Positions 1 through 12,549 of a stretch of DNA of 64,000 bases are shown here, one piece after another. The stretch covers positions 2,356,001 through 2,420,000 of the forward strand of contig NC_085891.1 in the NCBI RefSeq assembly GCF_035222375.1, given 5' to 3'. Every line of letters begins with the position of its first letter. Within the stretch, counting starts at the first letter, position 1. Both the position numbers and the translations under genes were made by a program. The notes below the pieces were generated by a model. The model searched no databases, was not told where the DNA came from, and saw nothing but the letters and a program-made list of their open reading frames with translations. Source of the DNA: Podospora pseudocomata (Eukaryota > Ascomycota > Sordariomycetes > Sordariales > Podosporaceae).

Positions 1-189
1 GGGCTGGTTCTTGGCAAGTCTTTCCTCTCTCAATTCGGGGTTCTTGGCCTCCTCTCTTCTGCGGCGATGGCGCTCTTCGTGACGGGCCTTGTTGGCGATC
101 TTCTTGTCCTCGATGTACATTTGCTTGCGTCTCAATTTGTTGCCCGTTTTCAGGGACAGGGAAGACCCTCCGGAGCGTGAAGACCCCAT
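1..189 (-). CDS. RPF1: RPF1, Brix-domain ribosome production factor 1 (5' fragment)
   Basis: Only the first 63 codons lie in the window; the gene runs off the left edge. The start at 189 sits in a good CAAAATGG context. After a short Gly/Ser-rich start the fragment reads GNKLRRKQMYIEDKKIANKA and then KNPELREERLAKNQP. This matches the conserved, very basic N-terminus of Rpf1, which precedes the Brix domain (not visible here). Rpf1 is a nucleolar 60S assembly factor that works in pre-rRNA processing. The gene is divergent from GRS1 with about 480 bp between start codons. Another Brix protein is possible, but the KNPELRE block in this position is typical of Rpf1. Confidence 0.85.
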   Translation of the reverse strand, partial: MGSSRSGGSSLSLKTGNKLRRKQMYIEDKKIANKARHEERHRRRREEAKNPELREERLAKNQP

Positions 190-670
190 TTTGGCGATTG
201 TTTGCGGTGGTTAGTGAATTGGTCGAAGAGGTTTTGCGATGGTGACGGCGATGGTTGATTGATAGCGATTGGGAATCTCCAAAAAAAAATTTGGACGGCT
301 GGCTGCAATCGATTGTTGATCCATGCGCTCCGGGGGACCCCAGCACTCACTGTTGACGGGCAGCCCACAGGGTTCTCAACGGGTCCGTGCATCGAAATCC
401 AGAAGGCGGGACAGTGAGGGGCACATCTTCTTGGAAAATAGCGGTTAATTGAATTTCCGCTGATTCATGCCCCTCCAACCCTGAAGCCCCGGACAGTGTC
501 TCGCCGTAGAATGCATCCACCGTGCCATGGCTGGTGTGGTGCCCTGCTGTGGCAGCCGTTTCCTGGGTTTCATCTATCGGGTCTCGAAAAAAAAAAAGAG
601 GAGTGCCTTAGAAAAACGGCCACCGTGACTCACTGAGAGGGGGACGAGGCCAACACTTGCAATTGGGGGA
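190..670. promoter_or_regulatory. Shared divergent promoter region RPF1/GRS1
   Basis: A 481-bp gap lies between the two divergent start codons. It holds short A-runs (for example near 286 and 584) but no TATA box or repeat that I can defend. No gene is visible in it. Confidence 0.5.
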
Positions 671-2935
671 ATGAAGCCTCTTCTGTCCCTCATCCTCACC
701 CGCCGCCTGTCTTCACCACTTGTTGCTGGCACTCCACTCCACTCCAACAACAACTATACATCTGTAGTAGCCCCTCTCCGTAGGCTTCACCGTCCAGCCT
801 TTGCCCCGTCTACCCCGCGCCTCAAGTTCCAGATACCGCAGACCAACAAAAAGAAGCCCGAAAAGATGTCGACAGATGCCACCACCCTCAAGGGCCAGCC
901 CCTCGACAGGGCCGCCCTCGACGCCATGCTGAGGCGGCGTCTCTTCTACACTCCTTCGTTCGAAATCTACGGCGGCGTCTCTGGCCTCTACGACTATGGC
1001 CCGCCGGGTTGCGCTCTGCAGGCCAATGTCATTGACCTCTGGCGCAAGCACTTTATCCTGGAGGAGGACATGCTCGAGGTGGACTGCACTGTCCTGACCC
1101 CCCACGATGTTCTCAAGACCTCCGGCCACGTCGACAAGTTTGCCGACTGGATGTGCAAGGACCCCAAAAACGGCGAGATCCTCCGTGCCGACCACTTCGT
1201 CGAGGACATCCTCGAGCAGCGGCTGAAGGGCGACAAGGAGGCCCGCGGCCTGAAGGTGGAGGAGAAGGAAGAGACAGACAAGAAGAAGGCTGCCAAGAAG
1301 AAGAAGAACAAGGGCGGTGTTGAGGCCGTCAGGCTTGACGATGCCGTGGTCAAGGAGTACGAGGAGATTCTGGCTCAGATTGACAACTACAACGGTGAGC
1401 AGCTGGGCGAGCTGATCAAGAAGCACGATCTCCGGAATCCCGCGACCGGCCTCCAGCCCACGCCTCCCGTCTCCTTCAACCTCATGTTCCAGACCTCAAT
1501 TGGTCCCAGCAGCAACCTCCCCGGTTACCTGAGACCGGAGACGGCCCAGGGCCAGTTCCTCAACTTTGCCAAGCTCTTGGAGTTCAACACGGGCCAGATG
1601 CCGTTCGCCTCTGCCTCCATTGGCAAGTCTTACCGCAACGAAATCTCTCCCCGCGCCGGCCTCCTCCGTGTCCGCGAGTTCTTGATGGCCGAGATTGAGC
1701 ATTTTGTCGACCCGGAAGGCCACAAGAAGCACGCCCGCTTCCACGAGGTGGCCGACGTCGAGCTTGCCTTCCTCGACCGCCACACTCAGCTCTCCGGGTC
1801 AACGGTCGTCAAGAAGCAGACGATCGGTCAGGCCGTCAAGGAGGGCCTCGTCGACAACGAGACCCTCGGCTACTTCCTCGCCCGCATCCTCCTCTTCCTC
1901 AAGAAGATTGGCATCGACGAGAAGAAAATCCGCTTCCGCCAGCACATGGACAACGAGATGGCTCACTACGCCTGCGACTGCTGGGATGCTGAGCTTCACA
2001 CTTCGGCCGGGTGGGTTGAGTGCGTTGGCTGTGCCGACCGCAGCGCGTACGACTTGTCCGTCCACGCCAAGAAGACTGGTGCGCCGCTTGTTGTGCGTCA
2101 GCGCCTGGAGGAGCCGATCACTATTGAGGAGTGGGATATTGCGATTGACAAGAAGAACTTTGGTCCTTTTTACAAGAAGGACGGCAAGACGATTGAGAAT
2201 GCTCTCCTGGCCACCACCCAGGAGCAGCGTGGCGAGCTTGTGAAGCAGCTGGAGGAGAACGGCAAGGTTGTGATTGACGTGCCTGGTGTGAACAACGGCA
2301 AGGTGGAGGTTAGCAAGGACTTGCTGGCTATCAAGTGGGTGAAGCGTGTTGAGAACGTGAGGGAGTACACCCCCAACGTGATTGAGCCTTCGTTTGGTAT
2401 CGGCCGTATTCTGTACTCTCTTATGGAGCACAACTACTGGACCAGAGCCAGTGAGGGTGGTGATGAGGCCCGTGGTGTGAGTTACCTTTTTAACAGTCCT
2501 GTCTGAGCTCGTGTAAAACTAACTCTGTAACATCAGGTCCTCTCCTTCCCTCCGGCCGTCGCCCCGACCAAGGTCCTCATCGTGCCTCTCTCCTCCAACA
2601 AGGACTTTACCCCCGAGGTCCGCAAGCTCTCCCAGAAGCTCAGGTCGGCCGGCGTGTCCAGCCGGATTGACGACTCGTCTGCCAGCATTGGCAAGCGGTA
2701 CAGCAGAAATGATGAGCTGGGCACTCCGTTTGGTGTCACGGTTGATTTCCAGACTCTGAAGGATGGGACGGTGACGCTGAGAGAGCGGGACAGCACACGG
2801 CAGGTGAGGGCGGAGGAGGACAAGATTATTGCGGCGATCAAGGCGCTGGTGGAGGGGACCAAGACGTGGCAGGATGTGGAGGAAGAGTTGCCGATTTTTG
2901 AGGGGCAGCAGGAGGTTGAGGTTGTTGTGAGGTAG
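671..2935 (+). CDS. GRS1: Glycyl-tRNA synthetase, likely cytosolic and mitochondrial
   Basis: Two exons, 671-2476 and 2537-2935, give a 734-residue protein; the 60-nt intron has a GTGAGT donor, an AACTAAC branch and a CAG acceptor. The enzyme charges tRNA-Gly with glycine. Class II synthetase motif 2 (RNEISPRAGLLRVREF, near residue 322) and motif 3 (EPSFGIGRILYSLMEH, near residue 573) are intact. A lysine-rich insert lies near residue 210. The C-terminal anticodon-binding domain is in exon 2 and carries the family signature RNDELGTPFGVTVDF. Residues 1-65 are rich in Arg, Ser and Leu with no acidic residue before Glu64, like a mitochondrial presequence. A second ATG at 866 (Met66, MSTDATT) starts the core protein, so two products from one gene are plausible. 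The gene ends in TAG. Confidence 0.96.
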
Positions 2936-5829
2936 GGGGTGGCTGGGGAAGAAAAATTGTAAATAGTTTAAATGGTTTGATAGTGGGGGGCGGTCAGCAA
3001 GCAAAGCAAAGCAAGCAAGCAGGGTTAGATTAGCAGGGTGTTTTAGAGATGGCTGTTGGACACTTTGGAATCTAGATGTTTGTTCTTCTACATTTTAGTA
3101 CCTGTTTGCTAGTGGTGTAATATGGGACTTGTCTATCTTGGCCTTGGGCCAGAACGGTACTACTAGTGGCAGCTTTTAGCTATTACTCGACATCGACATG
3201 GACACCCAGATGACGTTGCCCGCAAGGAAGAAAGGGAAATAAGCAGAGGTCGAAGCTTTTGCTTTCGAGAGAGGCCGCCAACGGGGCGCTTTAAAAGTCT
3301 TGTTTGACAAGGAAACGATTCCCAATCAGCATGAAAAACATGTTTTCTGTTGCATATTCTTTTTCTCTCCTATGTCAAAGCCGGTTGTTTTGGCTATTCC
3401 TCTCTTGTTCTTTTCCGCGACAGTTGAGTCGACCCCTTATCTCCACCGGGAGAGGGCATCGTTTCGGTGTTGATCACTTGATGGGAGGAGAGTTGTCAGT
3501 TTACCCCTTCTTTTACGGGATGAGATTTCTCTCTTCCGATCCCTGTGGCGGGATGGCGGATGAGACGAGTCAACAATGGGCATGAGTCGTCGAGTTGCGG
3601 GAAAGGGTAGGTTCAGATTTTGGAGGCGGCGGCTAATAAACCACTTGACTCGATGGGGGGGAGGGAAGGGGTTGGTTATGCTGTTGTGATGTGAATTATT
3701 CTTTGCTTCTTCTTGCGACATGTTGAGCAGCTGGTTTCTCTTATCAAAAAGGTTGTTTCTCCACTAGGGCTGGACAGCCTGTAGAATAGCATGACATTTA
3801 CAATTCACTTTGGATGGTATGTATCTAGCTAACAGTGTCCGTTAGGTGGGTGCTCGAATCATAAACACATACCGATGATGCTTCCCCTGCCTGGGCTATG
3901 ATCACCACCAAGAGCGTAGGAGGAGGATCCTGAAACGGCGCATACCTTTTTCGCTCAGGCAAAATGCAACGCTGCCACTGGGCCCCGCGATGATGAGAGA
4001 GCTTCTGTTCAAGATGAAGGACTGAACCCTTGCCAAGCCGGGCCTTGCATCGTTTCCAACGGCGGCCGGGGGGGAAGTGCAGCAGATCCTCAAGAAATGG
4101 GGTGACTTTGCTTTGTGATCTGCAAGAGGTTCCCAATTAGGCGCTTGGTGTTTTTTTGTTTCTTTGATGGATGAGGTTTATGTGTGTGTGTGTGTGTAAT
4201 GTCTTCAAGGCGGCTGTTGGTTCACCAACAACAGGCCTGAGTGATATCCGCGTTGAATCTATCGCTGAAAGGCGGGGGGGGGCCAAGGAGGTCCCGGAGA
4301 AGTTACACATGGTTGGAAAAAATAAAAGGCTCCAACCTGGCTTGAGTGGGTTGCTTGGGCCGGTGGCCAGGAGGGAGGACGGGGACCTCCTGAGCTGGGA
4401 TATAGGTTGTAAGAAGGTAAGGTTGGTGGAGGAGGGGGGGGGGAACCTGACCTAGGTAGGGCTGCGGCGGGTGAGGTTCTTTCGACGACCCCAAGGCACA
4501 TTAGATCGAATATACCGGACGTAGGTGTAAAATCTTACCAACTGCATGTTCAGCTTTTTCGGTTATATCCGGCATCAAGGCCGATACATATCATGCCGCC
4601 GGCGGGACTTGCAGATATATAGCGTACCTATCTTGGGGAAGATGTTCTTCAGCAACTGACGGGCTGCTGGGTGAGGTGAAGGGGCCGTGTCTCCATTGTT
4701 CCAAAGTCTCAAACATGCAAGCCCGCCATGTGTGTGTGGTGCTCCGAGTGGGAATCGCGTCTAGGGTGGCCAATCCTTTGTGGTCGGGTGCCCCTCAATG
4801 TCTCGAAGGGCCGCCAGACCAGGGGCCCTGGGGATGGTCAGATAGCGCTGTACTTGTTTATTATGAAAGAGAAGACGTGTGAATAGAGGTACATGTCTAA
4901 GAGCTCTAGCGGCCGAATGGAGTTGGTTTTTTAGAATTGTGAGGGCGAGCGCACTTACCCCCCCCCATGCTGCCACAGCGCGTGGTTCCACAGGCACACC
5001 CGACTCTCTATCGCACCGTACCTTACCACCACACCTACCGACCTTTGTCTCTTTCGTCTCGTCTGCTGCGACTCCAACTTTGTGAACACGATCCCAGGAT
5101 CTTTTTTTTTTTTGCCCCTTCCCACCTGGTTCCCCCCGTTGTATCGCACGCAGCATTACTGCTGGGAGCCTTGCCCGAGGAAGCTTTACCGAGTGATCGC
5201 CTGGGGGAAGAAGAACAACATCTCGTCACTTACCTCCGCTACCTACTCACTAGCCACCTCAGTGCACGCCCACCCGAAATATACGGCACGGCGCCAGCAC
5301 AGAACCTCGCCGACTGACTGACCGACTGACCGCCCATCCGTCACCTAGGACTTGGACTTGGACTTGGACTTGGACTCGGACGTGGACATCTCCACCTTTT
5401 CCAACGAGAGAATCCCAGCCAACAACGTCTAGCAAGCAAGCAAGCGACTGCTGTGGACGTCGCAAGTTGTATCCTCTGGGCTGCTTGGCAATAGAATACA
5501 CCCTTCGGCCTCGCGCTGCGCGGTGCTGCAGTTGTTGCTGCCAGTGGAAGTTGTCTCTCATCTTCATTGCGAAGCATCACGGGTCGTGTTTCGTTGACAT
5601 CGGTATGTCCGCACTGTCTTCTTTTCCTCCTGTCTCGACTAGGTTGTTGCCAGCGCCCAGCCTTGCCCCCTTTTCCTACCCTTCCTGACCGTTGGCGATC
5701 GCTAAAGAGACCCTGCCTTCAGCCAACGCAAGCCTACATTAACTTTGACGACTTTGACGACGACTTGGACGACGACTTTGACGACGACTCCTGCTTCGAG
5801 TCGCTGTAATAATATTCATCGACGACGAC
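2936..5829. other. Gene-free stretch between GRS1 and CLA4
   Basis: About 2.9 kb with no convincing coding frame on either strand. The right-hand part (from about 4970) is C-rich and probably carries the CLA4 promoter and a long leader. It contains a hexamer array at 5349-5378 and GAC-rich runs near 5745-5790. A short TG run is at about 4182-4197. Confidence 0.5.
5349..5378. repeat. Hexanucleotide array (ACTTGG)n in CLA4 upstream region
   Basis: About five tandem copies of a GACTTG-type hexamer, decaying to CGGACGTGGAC at the right. It lies about 450 bp upstream of the chosen CLA4 start, probably within promoter or leader DNA. Confidence 0.7.
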
Positions 5830-8825
5830 ATGGCGATGCACAACAGGTATGCATGTTCCACGACGCCACCGCTCATCTGTCCCCCTTTTCTAATCACGGC
5901 TCCTCTGCCTGCTGGTGGGTGAGCTGTCCGGGCCCCCGGGCGCGGACACCACACTGTCCACTGTCCACTGTGAGCCACAAGGGCCGGGGTTGCATGGGTG
6001 GGAAGCACGTCGGGATCATCTTGTTGCGCTGCCGTTCCCCAGAGAAACACCCTATTAGCGGTGGAGCTTTGCGACCTGACCCCGCTGGGCCTGTCCGCTT
6101 GCTGGCTCCCTGCTCGCCATGGACTCCATCGCCTGTTTTCTTTAATATTAAAAGACCCCGCCAGGGGGGAGGACAAGCAAGCTGATGTTTTTCTCCTATA
6201 TAGTGTTTACGCGAACGGGCAGTTCATGAACCCAGGGCCTGCCCCCAAACCTCCGTCAGAGAAGCCTCGCCTGGGCCTGATGCCGAATGTCAACCTCCCT
6301 GGGTCTATGAGTTCCATGAGCCTGAACTCCCCCGTCCCGAGCAACTACAGCGGATCGACCATAGCCCTCCCCATCTCCCGACAAGGATCCAACACCATGG
6401 AAGGCGCCGGAGGACTCGCCATCATCAAGCAGGGCCCTGTTGGCCTTCCCAGCAAGAACCCTTTCCAGCAGTGGAAGCAGCGATACCTGATCCTGCGCAA
6501 GGACATTCTGGACTTCCACAAGAACGAGAACGGCAAGCAGCTCTACAAGATTCAACTATCCGATGTTGTAAGTGTTGGCCGAGTCGAAGACGACAACGGC
6601 GACCCCGTCTTTGAGATCAAGCGGCACTTGACCAACCAGTACGTCGGGCCGCCAGGCGACGACGATGGAAATGGCATGAGATCACTGCGTGTCTGCGTCA
6701 AGAGTGACGATGATTTGTACGAATGGATCGACTGCATCTACGCCCGCTGCCCTGGCGGCGTCAGCAACCCTACCAACTTCTCACACGCCGTACACGTCGG
6801 CTTCAACCCTCACACCGGCCAGTTCACCGGGCTTCCGGAAGAATGGACCCGACTACTCAACTCGTCAGCCATCACCAAGGAGGATGTCGAGAGAAACCCC
6901 CAGGCCGTGTTTGAGGTCCTCGACTTCTACTCCGACTTGGCCAAGCGCGCCGAGAACCCCGAGGAGTACCCTACACCCATCCAACAGACGCCCTCCCCGA
7001 ACATGATGCAGAATGATCAGTTTGGCTATCCCAGCAGCGGGAGCTCGATCGCGCCGCCGAGACAGACCAAGCCCATCCAACCACAGCGTAGCCCCGCATC
7101 CTACTCGACGACCCCGAACGCGCAAATGCGACCGAACGAGCCGCAGCAACCCCCCATGCAGCAGCTCCAGAACGTGTCACCAAATTACATCTCGGCCGAT
7201 CGCATGCGGGAAGAACAACGATACAGAGAATTGGAACGACAACGAGAACAGTTGAGAGAAAGGGAGGAACAGGCTCGCCGGGAGCAGGAGGCTTATAATG
7301 CGTCGCTTCCCAAGACCAAGGTTCCTCTGGCGCAGCAAGAAATCGGTGGCGGCTACGGCGCGCCACCGGCCACCGATAGATTCAACCCATCCCGGGCTGC
7401 CCCCAAGGCTCCAGGACAGGGACAGGCCCTCAAGTCACAGAGACCAGCCCCGCCTCCACCAAGCAGCTCTGCTTCTCGCCCTCCCATGCAACAGCAGCCC
7501 AGCTCTGGCCAAATCCCGTCCGGCCAACAAAGATTACCACCACGGCCTGATCAGGCTCAACCTTCGCGGTACCAGAATGGCTCGGCGGCTGCCACACGGC
7601 AACCACAACCTCAACCTCAGGCTTCTCGCCTGCCCGCCCCCGTGAAGCCCCTGAATGTTGCCAAGCCAAACAATGATGCCGTCAAGGCTGCCGAGGCCGC
7701 CCTGACAGCTAAGCCTCCCGCGACAGAGCGCAAGCAGGATGTTCGCATGTCGACCATGTCTGAGAATGAGGTTATGGCCAAGTTGAGGGAAGTTGTGTCC
7801 AACCACGATCCCAACCAGCTGTATTCCAAGCAAAAGAAGATTGGCCAGGGTGCGTCCGGGTCCGTCTACGTGGCCAAGATCATCTCGCAACGACCAGGCG
7901 CTCCGCAGGTGTCGCAGCTCAAGGCCCGCGGCGGTAGCGACCGTGTCGCTATCAAGCAGATGGATCTGGCTCACCAGCCCCGCAAGGAGTTGATTGTGAA
8001 CGAGATTCTGGTCATGAAGGAGAACAAGCACGCCAACATTGTCAACTACCTGGATGCCTTCCTTATGGATAACGACAAGGAGCTCTGGGTGGTGATGGAG
8101 TACATGGAGGGTGGTGCGTTGACGGATGTTATTGAGAACAACCCTGTTATTACGGAGGAGCAGATTTCTACCATCTGCCTTGAGGTATGTTGACTGATTG
8201 GGGAGCATGGAGGGACGGATGAGTGCTAACATGGGATACAGACATGCCAAGGTTTGGATCATTTGCATGCTCAAAACATCATTCACCGCGACATCAAGTC
8301 TGACAATGTCCTTTTGGACGCTCGGGGTAACGTCAAGATTAGTATGTTTTCTTTTCTTCTTTCTTTTTCAGTGCTCTTTGTCAGTCAAAGCAATTATGTG
8401 CTAACTTTTGTCCAGCTGATTTCGGCTTCTGCGCCAAGCTCACCGAGACCAAGTCCAAGCGAGCGACCATGGTCGGGACGCCTTACTGGATGGCGCCCGA
8501 GGTGGTGAAGCAAAAGGAGTACGGGCCCAAGGTGGATATTTGGTCGCTGGGCATCATGGCGATTGAAATGATTGAGAGCGAGCCGCCTTATCTGAACGAG
8601 GAGCCGCTCAAGGCGCTGTATCTGATTGCGACGAACGGGACGCCGAGGCTGAAGAAGCCAGAGAAGCTGAGCAAGGAGCTCAAGGCCTTCCTGTCGGTGT
8701 GCCTGTGTGTTGACGTCAAGAGCAGGGCGTCGGCGCAGGAGCTGCTGAATCATGACTTTTTGAAGCATGGGTGCCCGCTGGCGAGTCTGAGCGAGCTGTT
8801 GGCCTTTAAGAGGGTGGCGAAATGA
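5830..8825 (+). CDS. CLA4: CLA4-type p21-activated kinase (PH + CRIB + kinase)
   Basis: Exons 5830-5846, 6204-8184, 8242-8341 and 8416-8825 give 835 residues. The effector kinase of Cdc42/Rac GTPases acts in polarity, septation and hyphal growth. A PH domain spans about 80-190 and a CRIB/PBD about 192-250, with the core [14 protein letters not shown] proline/glutamine-rich linker follows. The kinase domain begins near 548 with [12 protein letters not shown]590, HRDIKSDN (D683), DFG (701-703), and a GTPYWMAPE activation segment. The PH domain separates Cla4-type from Ste20-type PAKs. The first exon is only 17 nt (MAMHNS) and is chosen because it splices in phase to [10 protein letters not shown]. 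An alternative start at 5998 inside the 357-nt first intron would change only the N-terminus. Introns 2 and 3 contain GCTAAC branch sites. Confidence 0.93.
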
Positions 8826-11800
8826 GACAATCATGAAATAAGGAAGGGAAGGGTGGGCATTGTTTGTTGAGAGGGAGGATGGGTTAATTAGGAAGGGGGT
8901 AATTGGATGTCTTGTTGTCTTTTTGAGACTTGGACGTGTGAGGAGAGCGAGATATGGTTTTTTTAATAAGCGGGAATAGGGATGGATGGAAATGGAAAGG
9001 GGCCTTTTCGTGGAGGGATATAGAAAGGTCTTTTTTTGGGTGGTGGGGAGGAAGGCGGGCGAATGAGGGAAAATGTGATGTTATAGAAAAGTCGAGGTAT
9101 ATGTTTAGTGATTGAGGAAAGATAGTGAGCGGAAGAGATATGGAGGGACTTGAGTGAGCGAGTGTTGTAGGAGGATAGCTAAAGATATTGTGTTGCTGTT
9201 GTGTGTGTGTGTGTGCTGTTGTGTGTGTGTGTGCTGTTGTGTGTGTGTGCTGTTGAAGTTGGGGGTGTTGTTTGTTTGTTTATATATATATGTAGTGTGC
9301 TTGGTTGTGTGTGTGTGTGTGTGTGTAGGAAGGATTGATTCGATGGGTGGGAGTTGGGTGATTATGATGGGTGTTTTTTACTTGTTGCTTTTTTTTTCTG
9401 AGCGAAAAAGAGGATTTTTATTTATTTATTCAATATTCACACCACCTATTCTGGACTCATGATTGTGAAGATTTATGTTGAGGTACTAGACTTTGGATCT
9501 GATGGCCAAGATCATCTTGTGTTCTCGTTCTGGTCAGGGTTTGGGGTGTTTGTTTGGTCGAGTTGTGTTGTGCTCTCTTTTGACTGGGTAGAGTTGTGGA
9601 CTGGGGCCGGGAAAGGGGGGGGGGGCATTTGGGAGGTCTAGATTTGTGCCTCGTTCGAGGGCGGGTGTTTCTGAGATATTCGTATCGTATGGTTAAGGGG
9701 AGAATCCGGGGCAAGAATGACGGGAGGGGGGCAGGGGATTAAAGAGGCATTGTGTGAATATGAAGGGACGCCCTCGTGGCGATCGAGAGGTTGGTTTCTT
9801 TGTCTGGGAGGGGAAGGGTCGTGGTGTTTGCGTCAGTGAGAGGTATTTTACACGGGATAGCCGAAGATGCGTTGAAGGCTTTAGGAAATATTTCCGAGTA
9901 TTGTTCTGTGTGTGTGCCTTGATTAGATTTGCCGGTTGAGAAGAGGGAAAATTGCTAGACCTTGAGTTTGTCTCTGCTAGACTTTTATACTTGATAACGT
10001 TTGCCAATGAGGTGTGTGAGATGGGGTGCCATGATTGGGTACGATCCCAGTTTTACATCAACAGGCATTTAAGACGGACCAGACCATCTGTCTATACCAG
10101 TGTGTTGTGTATATGAGAGAGACTTTCCATTATCGAGAGATATCATTCTACATGCAGTCTACTTAGACCGGGCCATCTCCTCCGCGTCATATCGTTTGTC
10201 TCTTTTCTGCTGCCAGATTGAGTTTTGGGGGTTAGATTTTTCGGGGACCTAGGCGGTTAACAAAAAAGGGCCCCCCGTTTTTGCTTCTGAAGATTGACAA
10301 AGAGTTGATTTTCCTATCGCGGTTTGTTCCTGTCCCCCCTCCTTGGCGGGGTCGAGATCTGCAAAAGAGGTCTTGGAAAGTATCCCGAGTTTGTGTCTTT
10401 TGTCTACAAAGAAGACTGGTGGGGTGTGGGTATAGCAAAGGAAGGGCATAGGTATAAGGTGGGCAAGCAGACGCGAATACAGAAAATCTGGGCGGCGTTT
10501 CAGATTCTTCGAGTAGAATCCCTTCTGGAGGGTGATTGGTGGGGTTAGCTATGTAAGGTAGGAAGGGGAGAGGGAGGGGGGGTTAGTTGGGGAGCATGAA
10601 TATGGATTGGCGGGGATATCTGTTGGAGGAGATTTATAGGAGAGATCTTAACCCCCCCCCATCGCTGGTGGAAGCTTTCGAGAAGGAGGGGAGCTAAGAG
10701 AGAGGGGGTTATTAGGGTCTGGTGTTGATGAAGTGTGACGAAAATGGAAGATGTTGCAGAGGAGGGTCTCAGAGAGCTCGGAGAAAGGGGTCGGCAAGTT
10801 GAGTCAGGGGGTGGTGGTGTAATTCACTCTTATAGCAGAGAAGACAGACGGTCATGCACACGGGCCATATCGCCGACGGGCCACGCCGTAGAGGGGCATG
10901 CGGTGGTCTTTAATGCTTCCTCCTTTGCGGACGTAAAAGTCGGACTATGCAAGGCAGGCGTGAGTGATAGTTTTACTCGTAGTCCCGATCGTCGCTCAAA
11001 ATGCAAGCTGCAGGTCGGGAGGAAGGGTAAAAAAGACAACCTGCATACCGCCCGAAATAGGACGAGCTGAACCAGGGACGCCACGTCTTCGAGAAGCACA
11101 TCTTGAGAGAGAAGAGGATGGTCTGATGGGTGGATGGATGGCATCCGAGGGCGGATAGACGGCCGCCAAGTGCCAGTCCATACAAGGTGAGTGATGGGCA
11201 TTTACTTAGGTCACCGTCCATGTCGGATTCAGGGGTGATGTTTGGTGGCACAGACTGCATCCCCGCAGCAGGCTCTTGCTCCCCGCTGTGAATATTCTGA
11301 GAGAAAGTGACGGGAGATATGGAAGGAGGAGCCGAGAGTCACCATCACTAATTAGGATACTGTAAATGACAGCCTTGTGACAGCGTGACAACTTCCAAGG
11401 TTCAAAGTGCGCAAGCCTTTGTCAGTTGTCAGTGCCCTTCCAACAAGTTCGAAGCCGGCTCCGGGGGCTCACAGGGCTCACAGCGGTAACAAAGTGGACA
11501 CGGTGTGGGCCTGCACAAAAAACCTGACGTCCGCCCAGTGGTTGAAAGCACCAGCTTTTGCAGCTAACCCCTAGTGTTTCATCTTTCCTCTTTCACTCCC
11601 GCCTGGTCATCTCAACCCCCCGAACATCGCATTTTTTCTGGGCTGCCACCCCCCACCGGCACTCAATCACTACTACAACCACGAACACCACTACCACTCA
11701 CTACTACTCTCTCCCAACCTCACCTCACCTCCTCCCTCCTCCACACGACTACAACGTCGGCTTCTCTTGGACGACGACGACGTCGACGTCCTCCTCTTTC

Positions 11801-12549
11801 TCTCTCTCTCACCCCCCAGACTGCCACCTAATGACGCCTGTATATTGTTATTAGGTCTTTCTTAACATTTACTTGCATACTCTGTAGTCCGCCTTCGAAA
11901 AAGAGCGGGAGCACCTAGCAAAGGGGTAGTCGGACCACAAAGGAGAGCCGTCCCGCCCTATCCCCAGGAAAGCCAAGCCGAAACGCGCGAACGGGAGCAA
12001 CCCTCAGCAGCAGCAGCAGTAGCAGCAGCAGCATTTCTGCATTTCCATCCAAAAAGAGGTCAATCGAGTTTCTTGAACCACTCACCTCTCCCCTCCTCCC
12101 CTCGACTCGACCTCAACCTCGACCTGAACCACCCCTCGACCCTCTTCTCTTTTCTCTCCTCTCATAGACAAAAAGGCCCCGGCCACACCAACGACGGCAC
12201 TCCTCTTCGTCACATCGACCTTGTAATTGAGTTGCAGCTGCCAGCTTGCGACTTCGTATTTGACTCGACTTTGCTACCCTTCAGCGACGCTCCTTCGGCC
12301 CGGCCTTTGCCGTTAGTTCTCAATCCTCGCTTAATTGGATCCTCGCAGTGCGGTCTTCCGCCGTGCATTATTTTTTCCCCCCCCAGAGATCACCCTCTCC
12401 ACAACCGACCGCGCTCTTCACGTCGTCGCACCGCTCTGGCAGTTTCGGGCCCGACGTTGTGACGCCATTACCCCCAGGCCGGAAAAAAGGGAAAAATAAA
12501 TAAATACATACAAGTATCTGACGAGGGTCGGAATAAACGATAATCGATA
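8826..12549. other. Gene-free stretch between CLA4 and the PUF gene
   Basis: About 3.7 kb without a defensible gene. It holds the CLA4 3' end, a compound GT repeat at 9190-9330, G-rich tracts near 9618 and a CAG/CTG run near 12008-12032. From about 11560 it is pyrimidine- and CAC-rich and probably forms the promoter and long leader of the PUF gene; several short upstream ATG frames occur in it. Confidence 0.45.
9196..9329. repeat. Compound GT microsatellite with CTGTTG interruptions
   Basis: Three successive (GT)n runs, each followed by CTGTTG, then a further GT run near 9306-9327. The runs shorten from left to right. The sequence lies 370-500 bp downstream of the CLA4 stop codon. Confidence 0.85.

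Noticed and set aside
713-1426. Minus-strand frame opposite GRS1
   Set aside because: Leu/Val-rich shadow of the synthetase coding strand; no family similarity.
10735-11201. Overlapping small frames on both strands between CLA4 and PUF genes
   Set aside because: Short, mutually overlapping, with no conserved features or consistent splice sites.
12073-12462. Separate small gene upstream of the PUF gene
   Set aside because: It is C-rich low-complexity sequence within the probable leader; no domain or splice signals support a gene.
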